From Deltaproteobacteria bacterium (GTDB taxonomy: Bacteria > Desulfobacterota > Desulfomonilia > UBA1062), in assembly GCA_029552245.1 (NCBI GenBank), contig JAKPDW010000021.1:62001-126000 (forward strand): DNA of 64,000 nucleotides, in the 5' to 3' direction. The translations under genes and the position numbers were made by a program. Every line of letters starts with the position of its first letter. Position 1 is the first letter of the stretch. Positions 56,227-64,000 of the stretch are shown here, piece after piece. Under the pieces are notes generated by a model. The model saw only the letters and a program-made list of their open reading frames with translations, had not been told where the DNA came from and searched no databases.

Positions 56227-57213
56227 CTAAGGCACCATGCAGGCGTCGTCGACGAGGTCCCTGGCCGCCGGGAGACCGCCCATGGAACATGCCCTCCACA
56301 CGGCGTTCAGGAGCGCCTCACGGGCAGCATCCTGGGCGAGCACGCCCAGATGCAGCGGGTGGGCCTTCTTGTCTCCCACGGACAGGCAGAACACCATGTC
56401 CCCGTCCAGGGGGGTGTTGTACGGCACGATGTGGCGAGCGAGCCCCTGGCCTGCCATGCGTGCCACCTGCATGGCGGACACCTTGTCGAGCAGGGCGTCG
56501 GTCACCACCACGCACAGCGTGGTGTTGCCGGGCGCCCCGAAGCGTTGCCTGACCTCCCCCTTTCGAATGGCACCGGCCATGTCCAGGAACGTCCCGCCGT
56601 CCCGCGCACCGGCCACTATCCTGCCCGTCCTGTCGAGGACGTCGCCGAAGGGGTTCGCGACGACGAGCGCGGCCACGCAGACCCCGTCCGCTCCATGCAC
56701 CAGGCTCGAACCCAGCCCGCTCTTGGTGGCGTTGAGAACGCCGCGCAGCTTGCCGCACGTGGCCCCGGTCCCTGCGCCGACGCACCCCTGCTCCACCGGG
56801 TCGGACGTTGCGGCCAGGCACGCCTCGTAGGCCATCCTGGGCGTGGGACGGGCCTTGGGGTCCATGAAGGAGAGGTCGTAGATCACCGCGGTGGGGACCA
56901 CCGGCACACGGGCCACCACGAGGTCGAGCCCCACGCCACGCTCTTCGAGGTAGCGCGCCACGCCGCACGCCGCATCCAGGCCGAAGGCCGAGCCACCCGC
57001 GAGACACAGCGCGTGCACCGCAACCCCGGGGTGCATCATCTCGAGGGAGTCCACCTGGCGGGTCGAGGTCGCAAGACCGGTCATGTCCAAGGCGCCAAGC
57101 GCAGGCCTGTCGAAGAGGATGACGCTCACGCCGGTGCCGCCCGCACCGTCGGTCGCGTGACCCACCCTCACGCCGTCAATCCCCGTTATGGTCAGGTTCC
57201 TTGGGCTTGACAT
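56227..57213 (-). CDS. P1 family peptidase (DmpA/L-aminopeptidase-D-esterase type)
   Basis: This is a 328-residue Ntn-type self-cleaving peptidase. The N-terminal GIDGVRVGHATD, the central LCLAGGSAFGLDAA, GAGTGATCGK and the cleavage/nucleophile region APGNTTLCVVVTDALL follow the family order. Members act on short N-terminal D- or L-amino-acid peptides; the true substrate is unknown. The start at 57211-57213 lies 38 bases inside the end of dnaX, so it is probably co-transcribed with dnaX. Confidence 0.9.
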   Translation of the reverse strand: MSSPRNLTITGIDGVRVGHATDGAGGTGVSVILFDRPALGALDMTGLATSTRQVDSLEMMHPGVAVHALCLAGGSAFGLDAACGVARYLEERGVGLDLVVARVPVVPTAVIYDLSFMDPKARPTPRMAYEACLAATSDPVEQGCVGAGTGATCGKLRGVLNATKSGLGSSLVHGADGVCVAALVVANPFGDVLDRTGRIVAGARDGGTFLDMAGAIRKGEVRQRFGAPGNTTLCVVVTDALLDKVSAMQVARMAGQGLARHIVPYNTPLDGDMVFCLSVGDKKAHPLHLGVLAQDAAREALLNAVWRACSMGGLPAARDLVDDACMVP

Positions 57214-58735
57214 GTCTCACGGTCCCGTCGAACTCGCTCACGAGATCCTTCACCGCGCTCGACCGCAAAGCGGCGGCCCTCAACTCAGACGGCCTGGGTC
57301 CCGTCGATCCGCCGTTCTCCTCGAGCTCCACCGCGAAGGCCACGCCCCTCCCGAAGAAGGCCTCGGCCCTCTTCTCGATGTCCGCCAGGGCCTTCCTCGC
57401 CTGTTCGAGGGAGAACGCGCCCTTGCACACGAGTCGGAACGAGTCGGGTCCTGACTCCTGGACCCTGGCGTTCGTGACCACGGCGTACAGGGGCAGGTCG
57501 TGCTCCTTCAAGAACGCCACGAACCCCTCCCAGGACACCGGCAGGCTCGACGGCGGGTTCTTGTACACCTCCACCCGGCCCTGGGTCCTCTCGCGCGTGG
57601 TCGGAAGCGCAACCTGCCGGGAGGAGACCGCACGGACGAGTTCCTGTATATCCACGAGCCTGGGCGCCGCCACGATGCGCATGAGCACGGTCTCCAGGGA
57701 GATGCGGGCGAAACTCGTGTACCTCAGGTCCTCTTCCGCCCGTATGAGGACGCTCAAGTACCTGTGGATCTCCTCGAGGGGGACCTGCGTCGCGATCTCT
57801 CTCAGGAACAAGGCGTCCTCCTGCGGCAGCCCCCTGCAGGCGAACCCCGCCTTGATGACCATCATGTTCCTCACGTATTCCACGAGGGACCGGTAGAGTT
57901 GCGCAAGGTCCTGCCCCCCCTCGTGCACCCTCTCCACCACGTCGAGCACCACGGGGGCGTCCTTCTTGACGAGCGCGGCCACGAGGTCGCGCATGGTCGC
58001 CCTACCCACGAGCCCGAACGCCTTCGAGACCGCGTCTGAGTCTATGAGGCCCGTGGAAGCCGACCAGACGTGCTCGAGCATGCCCTGGGCGTCCCTCATG
58101 CTGCCGTCCGCCTGCAGCGCTATGGTCACGAGAGCGCCCTCGTCCACGGGGATGCCCTCCCTTTGCGCAACCTCGCGCAGCCTGCCCACGATCCCCTCGA
58201 CCGGGATCCTCCTGAAATCGTAGCGCTGGCAGCGGGACAGCACCGTCAGCGGCACCTTGGCCGGCTCCGTCGTCGCGAGGATGAAGACCACGTGCGGGGG
58301 GGGCTCCTCGAGGGTCTTCAGCAGGGCGTTGAAGGCGCTGCGCGACAGCATATGCACCTCGTCGATGATGAACGTCTTGTACCGGGCGACTGCGGGCGCG
58401 TACCTCGCGTTCTCGATGAGGTCCCGTATCTTGTCCACCTGGGTGTGCGTCGCGGCGTCGATCTCGAACACGTCTACGGCCCTCGATGCCGTGATGTCCT
58501 GGCACAACGTGCACTCGTTGCACGGGGTGCTCGACATCCCGCGTTCGCAGTTGATGGCGCGCGCGAGGATGCGGGCGACCGACGTCTTCCCGACACCCCT
58601 CGGGCCGGAAAAGATGAAGGCGTGGTGCAGCCTTTGGAGCTCGATGGCGTTGCCTATGACCTTGGTCACGTGTTCCTGGCCGACGACGTCTTCGAATCTC
58701 TGAGGTCTGAATTTCCTGGCTATGACATGATACAT
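57176..58735 (-). CDS. dnaX: DNA polymerase III subunits gamma/tau
   Basis: This is a 519-residue clamp-loader ATPase. Walker A is GPRGVGKTS, the zinc site is CERGMSSTPCNECTLC, Walker B is FIIDEVHMLS and the sensor 1 region is FILATTEPAKVP. A collar domain and a short tau-like C-terminus follow. The order tadA, tRNA-Ser, ffs, dnaX on one strand is a common bacterial arrangement. The ATG at 58733-58735 gives MYHVIARKFRPQRFEDVVGQ, the usual N-terminus. No slippery A-run for gamma frameshifting was noticed. Confidence 0.95.
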   Translation of the reverse strand: MYHVIARKFRPQRFEDVVGQEHVTKVIGNAIELQRLHHAFIFSGPRGVGKTSVARILARAINCERGMSSTPCNECTLCQDITASRAVDVFEIDAATHTQVDKIRDLIENARYAPAVARYKTFIIDEVHMLSRSAFNALLKTLEEPPPHVVFILATTEPAKVPLTVLSRCQRYDFRRIPVEGIVGRLREVAQREGIPVDEGALVTIALQADGSMRDAQGMLEHVWSASTGLIDSDAVSKAFGLVGRATMRDLVAALVKKDAPVVLDVVERVHEGGQDLAQLYRSLVEYVRNMMVIKAGFACRGLPQEDALFLREIATQVPLEEIHRYLSVLIRAEEDLRYTSFARISLETVLMRIVAAPRLVDIQELVRAVSSRQVALPTTRERTQGRVEVYKNPPSSLPVSWEGFVAFLKEHDLPLYAVVTNARVQESGPDSFRLVCKGAFSLEQARKALADIEKRAEAFFGRGVAFAVELEENGGSTGPRPSELRAAALRSSAVKDLVSEFDGTVRHVKPKEPDHNGD

Positions 58736-59224
58736 CCGTGCATCACCGTTCGAGAGGGATCGATCATCACCGTATCACGAGCGACCCGCCTGTTCAACGC
58801 CCTTCGGTGTGATCGCGTGAAGAGGAGGCGAGCAACGGGGCCTTGCGCCGTCACGCGGTCTTTCCGGCAGGGGTGAACGCCGCGTGGGTGCCCTGCCCTC
58901 GAGGTTCGGCATAAAACCGCCCTTGTCTCCAGGGGTTACCGGTTGGCCGCGTCGCGAGAGGCACGCAAGAGCGAGCTTCACGGTGGGGCAGGCCCTCCTC
59001 CAGCACGCCGTGGGGATAAGCGGCCTCCCCGCATGGGGGAAGGCCTTGCAGAGGGTGCCCCGAGGGCAGCAATGAACCGAGACCGCCGGCACCCCTCTCA
59101 GGCCGACCGTGCCTCAACCGGGGCGAAACAGGCACGCCTTGGCGATGCCCCATCCGTTCCGCGAGGCGGCACCGCTCGTGAACCGGAGATCCACGCCCGG
59201 CAGGGACGACACGGCCCTGCAAGA
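58736..59224. other. 489-bp gap between dnaX and ffs
   Basis: No gene is supported. A TGAACCG/TCAACCG string recurs at 59073, 59114 and 59179, perhaps another degenerate array, but the match is weak. A GGCCTTCC/GGAAGGCC-type hairpin lies at about 59024-59045. Confidence 0.4.
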
Positions 59225-59321
59225 GGCCAGGCCTGGCCATACACATGCGTCGTGTCGCGTACCGCTGCTCCCTCCCGGGCCTGACGGGGTTGGCGCCGTC
59301 GCATTGCATGGAGACCTGGCC
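59225..59321 (-). ncRNA. ffs: Small SRP RNA (4.5S type)
   Basis: On the minus strand the conserved SRP core CCCCGTCAGGCCCGGGAGGG is followed by AGCAGCGGTA, matching the bacterial domain IV consensus (GTCAGG-CC-GGAA-GG-AAGCAGC). The apical tetraloop is GGGA. Outer stems close the RNA: GGCCAGG (59315-59321) with CCTGGCC (59225-59231), and CCATGCAATGCG with CGCATGTGTATGG. Position between tRNA-Ser and dnaX is typical. The ends are estimated from the stem. Confidence 0.88.
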
Positions 59322-59341
59322 GCTTGCAGGGCCATGTGTGG

Positions 59342-59431
59342 CGGAGAGAGAGGGATTCGAACCCTCGGTACCGTTTTTAGCGGCACACACGATTTCCAAT
59401 CGTGCCCCTTCGGCCTCTCGGGCATCTCTCC
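59342..59431 (-). tRNA. tRNA-Ser(GGA)
   Basis: This is a class II tRNA with a long variable arm. Acceptor arms are GGAGAGA and TCTCTCC, discriminator G, with CCA encoded at 59339-59341. The anticodon stem-loop CGATTGGAAATCG gives GGA. It lies 20 bases upstream of ffs. Confidence 0.96.
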
Positions 59432-59464
59432 GTCTCTATCTCGTGCTCCTATTCGTCAAGGTGG

Positions 59465-59552
59465 CGGAGAGGGAGGGATTCGAACCCCCGGTCCCTGAAA
59501 AGGGACAGCCGATTTCGAGTCGGCCCCGTTATGACCACTTCGGTACCTCTCC
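59465..59552 (-). tRNA. tRNA-Ser(CGA)
   Basis: This is a class II tRNA. Acceptor arms are GGAGAGG and CCTCTCC, discriminator G, with CCA encoded at 59462-59464. The anticodon stem-loop CCGACTCGAAATCGG gives CGA. Its 5' 24 bases are also the last codons of tadA. Confidence 0.96.
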
Positions 59553-60005
59553 CTGTTTCCTTCTCTGTCTGAAAAAGGCCTTCATGAGCTCGGAAGCCTC
59601 GCCGGCGAGCACGCCGGACACCACCACAGGCCTGTGGTTGAGCCGCAGCTCGAAGGCTCGCACCATCGACTCCACGGCCCCGTACCTCGGGTCCGCCGCG
59701 GCGTAGACGAGCCTCTCCACCCTCGCCTGTACGATGGCGCCCACGCACATGATGCACGGCTCGACGGTCACGTACAGGACAGATCCTGCGAGCCTGTGGT
59801 TGCCCACCTGCCTGGCGGCCTCCCTCAGGGCCACGATCTCGGCATGCGCCGTCGGGTCGGCATCCATGATGGTGCGGTTATGCGCCCTGATCACGAGCCC
59901 TCCTGCCAGGAGCACGGCGCCCACCGGCACCTCCTGGGCCTCGGCCGCCTTGAGGGCCTCTTCCAACGCCATGTTCATGAAAGAGCGGTCGTCAGGTTCT
60001 TGCAT
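59529..60005 (-). CDS. tadA: tRNA-specific adenosine deaminase TadA
   Basis: This is a 158-residue zinc deaminase that converts A34 of tRNA-Arg(ACG) to inosine. The zinc-binding HAEIVAL (catalytic Glu) and PCIMCVGAI are intact, with the TadA-type NRTIMDADPTAHAE before the first. The first stop in frame (TAA at 59529-59531) lies inside the downstream tRNA-Ser gene, so the last residues GEVPKWS are read from the tRNA 5' acceptor and D-arm. The start ATG is at 60003-60005. Confidence 0.94.
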   Translation of the reverse strand: MQEPDDRSFMNMALEEALKAAEAQEVPVGAVLLAGGLVIRAHNRTIMDADPTAHAEIVALREAARQVGNHRLAGSVLYVTVEPCIMCVGAIVQARVERLVYAAADPRYGAVESMVRAFELRLNHRPVVVSGVLAGEASELMKAFFRQRRKQGEVPKWS

Positions 60006-60272
60006 GTATCACCCTGCCCATGTTTTCGTCAAGTGAGGGAAGACATCAGGTCATCACTGCACCTTGCACCCAGTCGCCCCACGGTCGTCCCGTCCAGGGC
60101 GATCGTCCGCAGCATCACCTGGGGCCGCCTCTCCCGGCAGGCGAAGACGGGCACGAGACAAGGGCCCCGGGCATGTTCCGCCACGGCAGCCTGCACAAAG
60201 ACGCGTGCCGGACCCGGCATTTCTTTGTCCTCCCGGCCGCCTTCCCTCCAGGTGAACGCCTCCCTTGCCCGA

Positions 60273-61910
60273 TCACTCCCTCCTTGACCTCACCTCTTCC
60301 TTGATGCGCTGGATGTGTCCCCTCCCGAGGCCCTTGACCTCGCAGCCGAGCTCGAAATAGCGCCATATCCTGGCGTCGTCGAGGATGCCGAAACAGTCGA
60401 CGACGGCCGCAGGCGAACCGATCATGCCGACGACCTCGTCGGGGTCCAGCTCGAGGTAGTGCCTGTGCCTGACCGCGAGCACGACCGCCTCCGCCCCCTG
60501 AAGCGTCTCGGCGAGGTCCTTTCCCACGTGCAGATCCCTGAGCATGTCCTGGTTCCTGAAAAAACGCGCCAGGCCGGCGCCCACGGCAGGGTAGGCGTCC
60601 TGGGCCTCGAGCTCCCACCAGTGGTCGACGTACGGGTCATGGACCCTGATGTCCGCGCCCATCTCCACGAGCTTGCGCACGATGACCTCCGAGCCGCTGT
60701 AGCGCGTGTCGCCCACGTCTTCCCGGTAGGAGGCGCCGAGCACGCACACGGTGGAGGCGGCGACGATCTTCCCCATGTTCCTCAGGGCGTCCCTCACCAG
60801 TTGAACGGCCCTGAGCGCGCGCGTATCGTTTATGTCGATCGCCAGCGGGGTCATGCGGAAGATCTCGTCGGTGAACCCCATGAGGTGGCGGTACGCCCAC
60901 ACGCCGAGGCCGCCGTCCTTGGGCAGGCAATACCCGCCGATGCCCGGACCGGGAAAGAGCATGTTGGAATGCGTCGGCCTGACCTTGATAGCCTGTATCA
61001 CCTTGACGAGGTCCACCCCGTTCTTCTCGCAGAACGTGCTCCACTCGTCCATGAAGGCGAGGATGGTCGCCCGGTAGCTGTTCTCGACGATCTTGGCCGT
61101 CTCGCTCTCTATCGGGCGGTCCAGGACGGTCAGGGGGTATTCCTCCACGTTCAGGACATCCGAGAGGAAGCCTATCACCCTTGCCTTGCTCTCCTCGTTG
61201 ATCCCGCTGCAGACCCGCCAGAAGTCCCTGATGGATCTCACGTAGTCCTTTCCCGGCATGACCCTCTCGTAGCTGTGCGCCAGGAGGGGTTCGCCCTCGA
61301 TGCCCCTCTTCCTGAACGCCCTCTTCAAGATGGGGTACGCGATGTACTCGGTCGTGCCGGGCGGCACCGTGGTCTCGATGAGAACCAGGCACCTGGGGTC
61401 GATCCTTTCCGCCAGGATCTTCATCGACTCCTCGAGCGCCGCGATCTCCGCGCTGCCCGTCGTGCAGTTGCCGAGCTCCGACTTCAGGAAATCGCACTGG
61501 ACGTCCACCACCACGACGTCCGCAAGGCCCAGTGCATCGTACGTGTAGGTCGCAACGAGGTTCTTCTGCTCGAGGACTCAGCGCCTGATGAGGACGTCCA
61601 CCTCGGGGTCCTCCGCCTTGACGGGAGAGACCCCCTCGTTCAGCTTGTGTATCTTCCAGAAGCTCCTGGGGCTCGGCCTCTGCATCCCTATCACGAACTT
61701 CTTCGGCCTGCCCGTGGTCCTGTCGGTGCTGCCGGCCACGACCGCGGCCATGACAGCGCCCACGAAACCGAGGCCCATCACCACGACGATCTCGCTTCCC
61801 CGTGCCCGGTGGCTCGCCACAAGCTTCTCGAGCCGGCCGATCTCCTCCAGATAGTCGTCCTTCCCTGGGAGAGGGTATCTCTTCCCGTCAGGACTCGTGG
61901 AATATTCCAT
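60273..61910 (-). pseudogene. wbpA: Nucleotide-sugar 6-dehydrogenase (WbpA-like), interrupted by an in-frame TGA
   Basis: The frame covers 545 codons plus the final stop. The N-terminal part has the NAD-binding VVMGLGFVGAVMAA. After an in-frame TGA (61578-61580) it continues in the same frame as VLEQKNLVATYTYDALGLAD, then VVVDVQCD, ETTVPPGTTEY, the catalytic Cys in GYCLPKDGG and the C-terminal UDP-binding domain. Such enzymes oxidise UDP-GlcNAc (or similar) to the uronic acid. GGAGGTGA stands before the ATG at 61908-61910. A GTG at 61514 could start a fragment lacking the NAD fold. With the next two genes it forms a WbpA-B-D-E set. Confidence 0.85.
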
Positions 61911-62060
61911 GTACCGTCACCTCCATAGGATGCATCAGTGCACGAAATGGCCCCGTCCCGGCCTCGACGCGGGCTGCGGCATGCCGCTCAACGAACCTTG
62001 GGAACCGTGGAGCAGGCGAGCGCCCCTGCCAACGCCACGATGTCAGCCGGCGCCGTTTCG

Positions 62061-63650
62061 TCATGCCCTGAGTCTCAGGCCCCTCTCGTCCCTCTCGTAG
62101 ACCTTGCCGCAGTGCGAGCACGACAGGGCGTCGTCGAGCCGGTTGCCGCACTCGCAGACCCAGCCGATCTGCCGTGCCGGGCAACCGACCATGAGCGCAT
62201 GATCGGGCGCCCCCCGTGTCACCGTGGAGCCCGCGCCGATGAAGGCATAGGCGCCGATGGTGTGACCGCAGACGATCGTCGCGTTGGCGCCTATTGTCGC
62301 GCCCCTCTTCACCACCGTCGGCCTGAGCTCGTCCATGCGGGGGATGTGGGCGCGCGGGTTGAAGACGTTCGTGAAGACCATGGACGGCCCGCAGAAGACA
62401 TCGTCTTCGAGGGTCACGCCCTTGTACACGGACACGTTGTTCTGGATCTTGCAGTTGTTGCCGATGGTCACGTCCGGGCCTATGACGACGTTCTGGCCTA
62501 TACTGCACCCCCTGCCGATCCGCGATCCCTTGAGGATGTGGCAGAAGTGCCAGATCCTGGTGCCCTCTCCTATCGTGACGTCTTGATCCACGTAGCTCGA
62601 CTCGTGAACCATGATCCCGGAGGGCCCCCTGCCTTCTTGTGCCAGGAAGACCCTCTTTCCGCCTGCATTGAGAGACTCCTGACCCGCCTTGAGCACCCTG
62701 AGCACGGCGATGCCTTCCTCGGCGTCTGTCACGGGGGTGCGCCTCGAGGCAATGCACTCGAGGAAGTGCCGGCACTCGGCCTTCAAGGGCTCGATCGTCT
62801 CCACCCTCACGGCGACGGCCTCTTTCCTGTCGGGCACGGGAACGCCGCCCTCCCAGTGTATGTCGTGGGGGTAGAGCAGGAGCTTCTCTTCCCACTGGGC
62901 GGTGTCACGGAACACGGCCATGTTCTTGTCGCCCACGACCACCAGCATCTGCTCCTTGAAGGGGTGCAGCCAGGAGACGAACACGTGGGCCTTGAGCCCG
63001 CTCGGGAAATCGAGGTGGGTGGTCGTGACGTCGGCTATCTTCTTGTGGAGATAGTTGCCGCCCGTCGCCATGACGGACTCGGGGACCTCCCTGGCAAGGG
63101 ACAGGATCATGGAGATGTCATGGGGCGCGAAGCTCCACATGATGTCTTCTTCCCTGCGTATCTTGCCGAAACTGAGACGGTTGGAGTAGACATAGTTGAT
63201 CCTGCCGAGCTCGCCTTGCAGGACGAGCTCCTTCAGCTTGACAAAGGCGCTGTGGTACTGGAGGAGGTGGCCCACCATGAGGACGCCTCCCTTGCCGGCC
63301 GCGATGTCTCTCAGCTCGTACGCCTCGTCCACATCGAGGGCGAGCGGCTTTTCCACGAACACGTCCTTGCCGGACAGCAGGGCCTCGCGCGCAAGAGAGA
63401 AGTGCGTGGAGGCGGGCGTGGAGATGACGACCCCCCTGACGGCGTCGTCTTCGAGTATGGACCGGTAATCGGTGGTTCTTGGTATGGATGGGTAGAGCCT
63501 GCCGAGCTCGGCAATCACCGCATCGTTGCTGTCGCACAAGGCATGGAGCGCGCCGAGCTCGTTGAAGTTCCTCACGAGGTTCCTGCCCCAGGAACCGGCG
63601 CCTATGACGGCCACCTTCACGGTATGCACGGTATCCACCTCATCCTCCAT
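62061..63650 (-). CDS. WbpB-WbpD fusion: Gfo/Idh/MocA dehydrogenase plus left-handed beta-helix N-acetyltransferase
   Basis: This 529-residue two-domain protein starts with a Gfo/Idh/MocA oxidoreductase (about 1-330: [28 protein letters not shown], the catalytic region [10 protein letters not shown]). It continues as a hexapeptide-repeat acetyltransferase (about 350-505: [41 protein letters not shown]) and ends in a zinc-ribbon-like tail with two CxxC pairs (CECGN, CSHCGK). In Pseudomonas and Bordetella, WbpB/WlbA oxidises C3 of UDP-GlcNAcA and WbpD/WlbB acetylates the new 3-amine; here one chain would do both, with WbpE acting between them. The gene lies 12 bases after wbpE. A GTG a few codons downstream is a possible alternative start. 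Confidence 0.9.
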   Translation of the reverse strand: MEDEVDTVHTVKVAVIGAGSWGRNLVRNFNELGALHALCDSNDAVIAELGRLYPSIPRTTDYRSILEDDAVRGVVISTPASTHFSLAREALLSGKDVFVEKPLALDVDEAYELRDIAAGKGGVLMVGHLLQYHSAFVKLKELVLQGELGRINYVYSNRLSFGKIRREEDIMWSFAPHDISMILSLAREVPESVMATGGNYLHKKIADVTTTHLDFPSGLKAHVFVSWLHPFKEQMLVVVGDKNMAVFRDTAQWEEKLLLYPHDIHWEGGVPVPDRKEAVAVRVETIEPLKAECRHFLECIASRRTPVTDAEEGIAVLRVLKAGQESLNAGGKRVFLAQEGRGPSGIMVHESSYVDQDVTIGEGTRIWHFCHILKGSRIGRGCSIGQNVVIGPDVTIGNNCKIQNNVSVYKGVTLEDDVFCGPSMVFTNVFNPRAHIPRMDELRPTVVKRGATIGANATIVCGHTIGAYAFIGAGSTVTRGAPDHALMVGCPARQIGWVCECGNRLDDALSCSHCGKVYERDERGLRLRA

Positions 63651-63662
63651 CCTCAGGTCGGT

Positions 63663-64000
63663 TCACCTGGCGGCGTTTCGTATCACGTCCGCTATCCTCT
63701 CCTGGTCCCGGCGGGAGAGGTACGGGTGCATGGGCAGGGAGAAGATCCTCGACGCGACGCTCATCGAGACCGGGAAGTCGTCGGGCCTGTACCCCAGGTA
63801 TGCATAGGCGGCCTGCACGTGCAGGGGTTTTGGGTAGTAGATCGCCGTTGGGATGCCCGCCTCCCTCAACGCATCGAGCACCTTGGCGCGGTTCGCACAC
63901 AACGGCGAGTACTGCGCCCAGACGCTCGTGCAGCCGGGCCTGACGACAGGGCAGGTTATGCCGTCCACATCGCCCAGGAGCTCGCCGTAGCGTGACGCCG
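63663..64000 (-). CDS. DegT/DnrJ/EryC1 (WbpE-like) aminotransferase, 5' part beyond the window
   Basis: Only the C-terminal 112 residues are present. RYGELLGDVDGI, SVWAQYSPL, GIPTAIYYPKPLHVQ, FPVSMSVASRIFSLPMHPYLS and the terminal helix are the standard ending of PLP-dependent sugar aminotransferases of the DegT family. The catalytic Lys lies upstream of the window. Beside the WbpB-WbpD fusion it would be the 3-keto-sugar aminotransferase WbpE. Confidence 0.88.
   Translation of the reverse strand, partial: ASRYGELLGDVDGITCPVVRPGCTSVWAQYSPLCANRAKVLDALREAGIPTAIYYPKPLHVQAAYAYLGYRPDDFPVSMSVASRIFSLPMHPYLSRRDQERIADVIRNAAR

Noticed and set aside
59245-59706. Plus-strand open frame with EREGFEPPVPEKG
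   Set aside because: It is the antisense reading of the two tRNA-Ser genes, ffs and tadA.
61578-61580. Selenocysteine coding at the wbpA TGA
   Set aside because: The position is in a loop before the strand and is not a cysteine or active-site position in the family as I know it; no convincing downstream hairpin was recognised by eye.

Overview
The window is about 64 kb of a high-GC bacterial chromosome. The organism is clearly Gram-negative: there is a PilMNOPQ secretin system, there are several lipobox lipoproteins, and there is a PEP-CTERM (exosortase-type) protein-sorting system. The mix of genes (type IV pili, long-form HisG, citramalate synthase, extended dihydropteroate synthase, DUF2905, BCAM0308 protein, GH57 glucanotransferase) fits a member of the former Deltaproteobacteria (Desulfobacterota or relatives). 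That placement is inference; no rRNA or ribosomal protein gene lies in the window.

Layout. 1-5.8 kb (minus strand): a truncated PAS sensor, a bifunctional-nuclease-family protein, and a chain mtaB > PHP/PolX > ECF-type ABC ATPase, then a PilZ protein. 6-9.1 kb (plus): glycogen synthase and a divergent DnaA, separated by an AT-richer spacer with a perfect inverted repeat. 9.1-10.6 kb (minus): HemN-like radical SAM and DUF2905. 11-16.9 kb (plus): rhomboid, FtsB-like protein and pilMNOPQ; pilQ carries an in-frame TAG, and a strong terminator closes the run. 17-24.4 kb (plus): TPR membrane protein, ftsH, folP, acpS, tsaE, lysC, cimA, mostly overlapping start to stop. 24.4-28.3 kb: small genes, tRNA-Lys and tRNA-Glu, and an HD-GYP response regulator. 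28.3-32.7 kb: pilB-pilT-pilC and a small membrane protein. 32.9-41 kb (minus): ChbG-like deacetylase, BCAM0308 protein, valS-birA, an acidic repeat protein, pfk. 41.1-44.9 kb (plus): a small coiled-coil protein, a frameshifted dihydrolipoamide dehydrogenase homologue, hisI-hisG-map. 45.5-55.3 kb: the PEP-CTERM/exopolysaccharide part, with an EpsB-type sugar transferase, Zn peptidase, PrsT-like TPR lipoprotein, rsmE, GH57 enzyme, and a small PEP-CTERM protein behind a good sigma-54 promoter. 56-60 kb (minus): tRNA-Met, P1 peptidase, dnaX, SRP RNA (ffs), two tRNA-Ser genes and tadA. 60.3-64 kb (minus): wbpE, a wbpB-wbpD fusion and wbpA, which look like a route to a UDP-diacetamido-glucuronic acid; wbpA has an in-frame TGA.

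Two themes stand out. First, type IV pilus assembly, c-di-GMP signalling (PilZ, HD-GYP) and PEP-CTERM/EPS genes lie together, as expected of a surface-attached or floc-forming lifestyle. Second, the unusually long GC-rich non-coding gaps (about 300-1000 bp) repeatedly contain short arrays of 2-4 imperfect 23-37 bp repeats separated by unique 33-51 bp spacers. Their periods cluster at 61-63 bp and 73-76 bp, and each gap has its own repeat sequence. This is the most unusual signal in the window and is not explained by CRISPR, coding repeats or known mobile elements. Three genes (pilQ, the dehydrogenase homologue, wbpA) are interrupted by single-base-type lesions, which may be real decay, recoding or sequence error.
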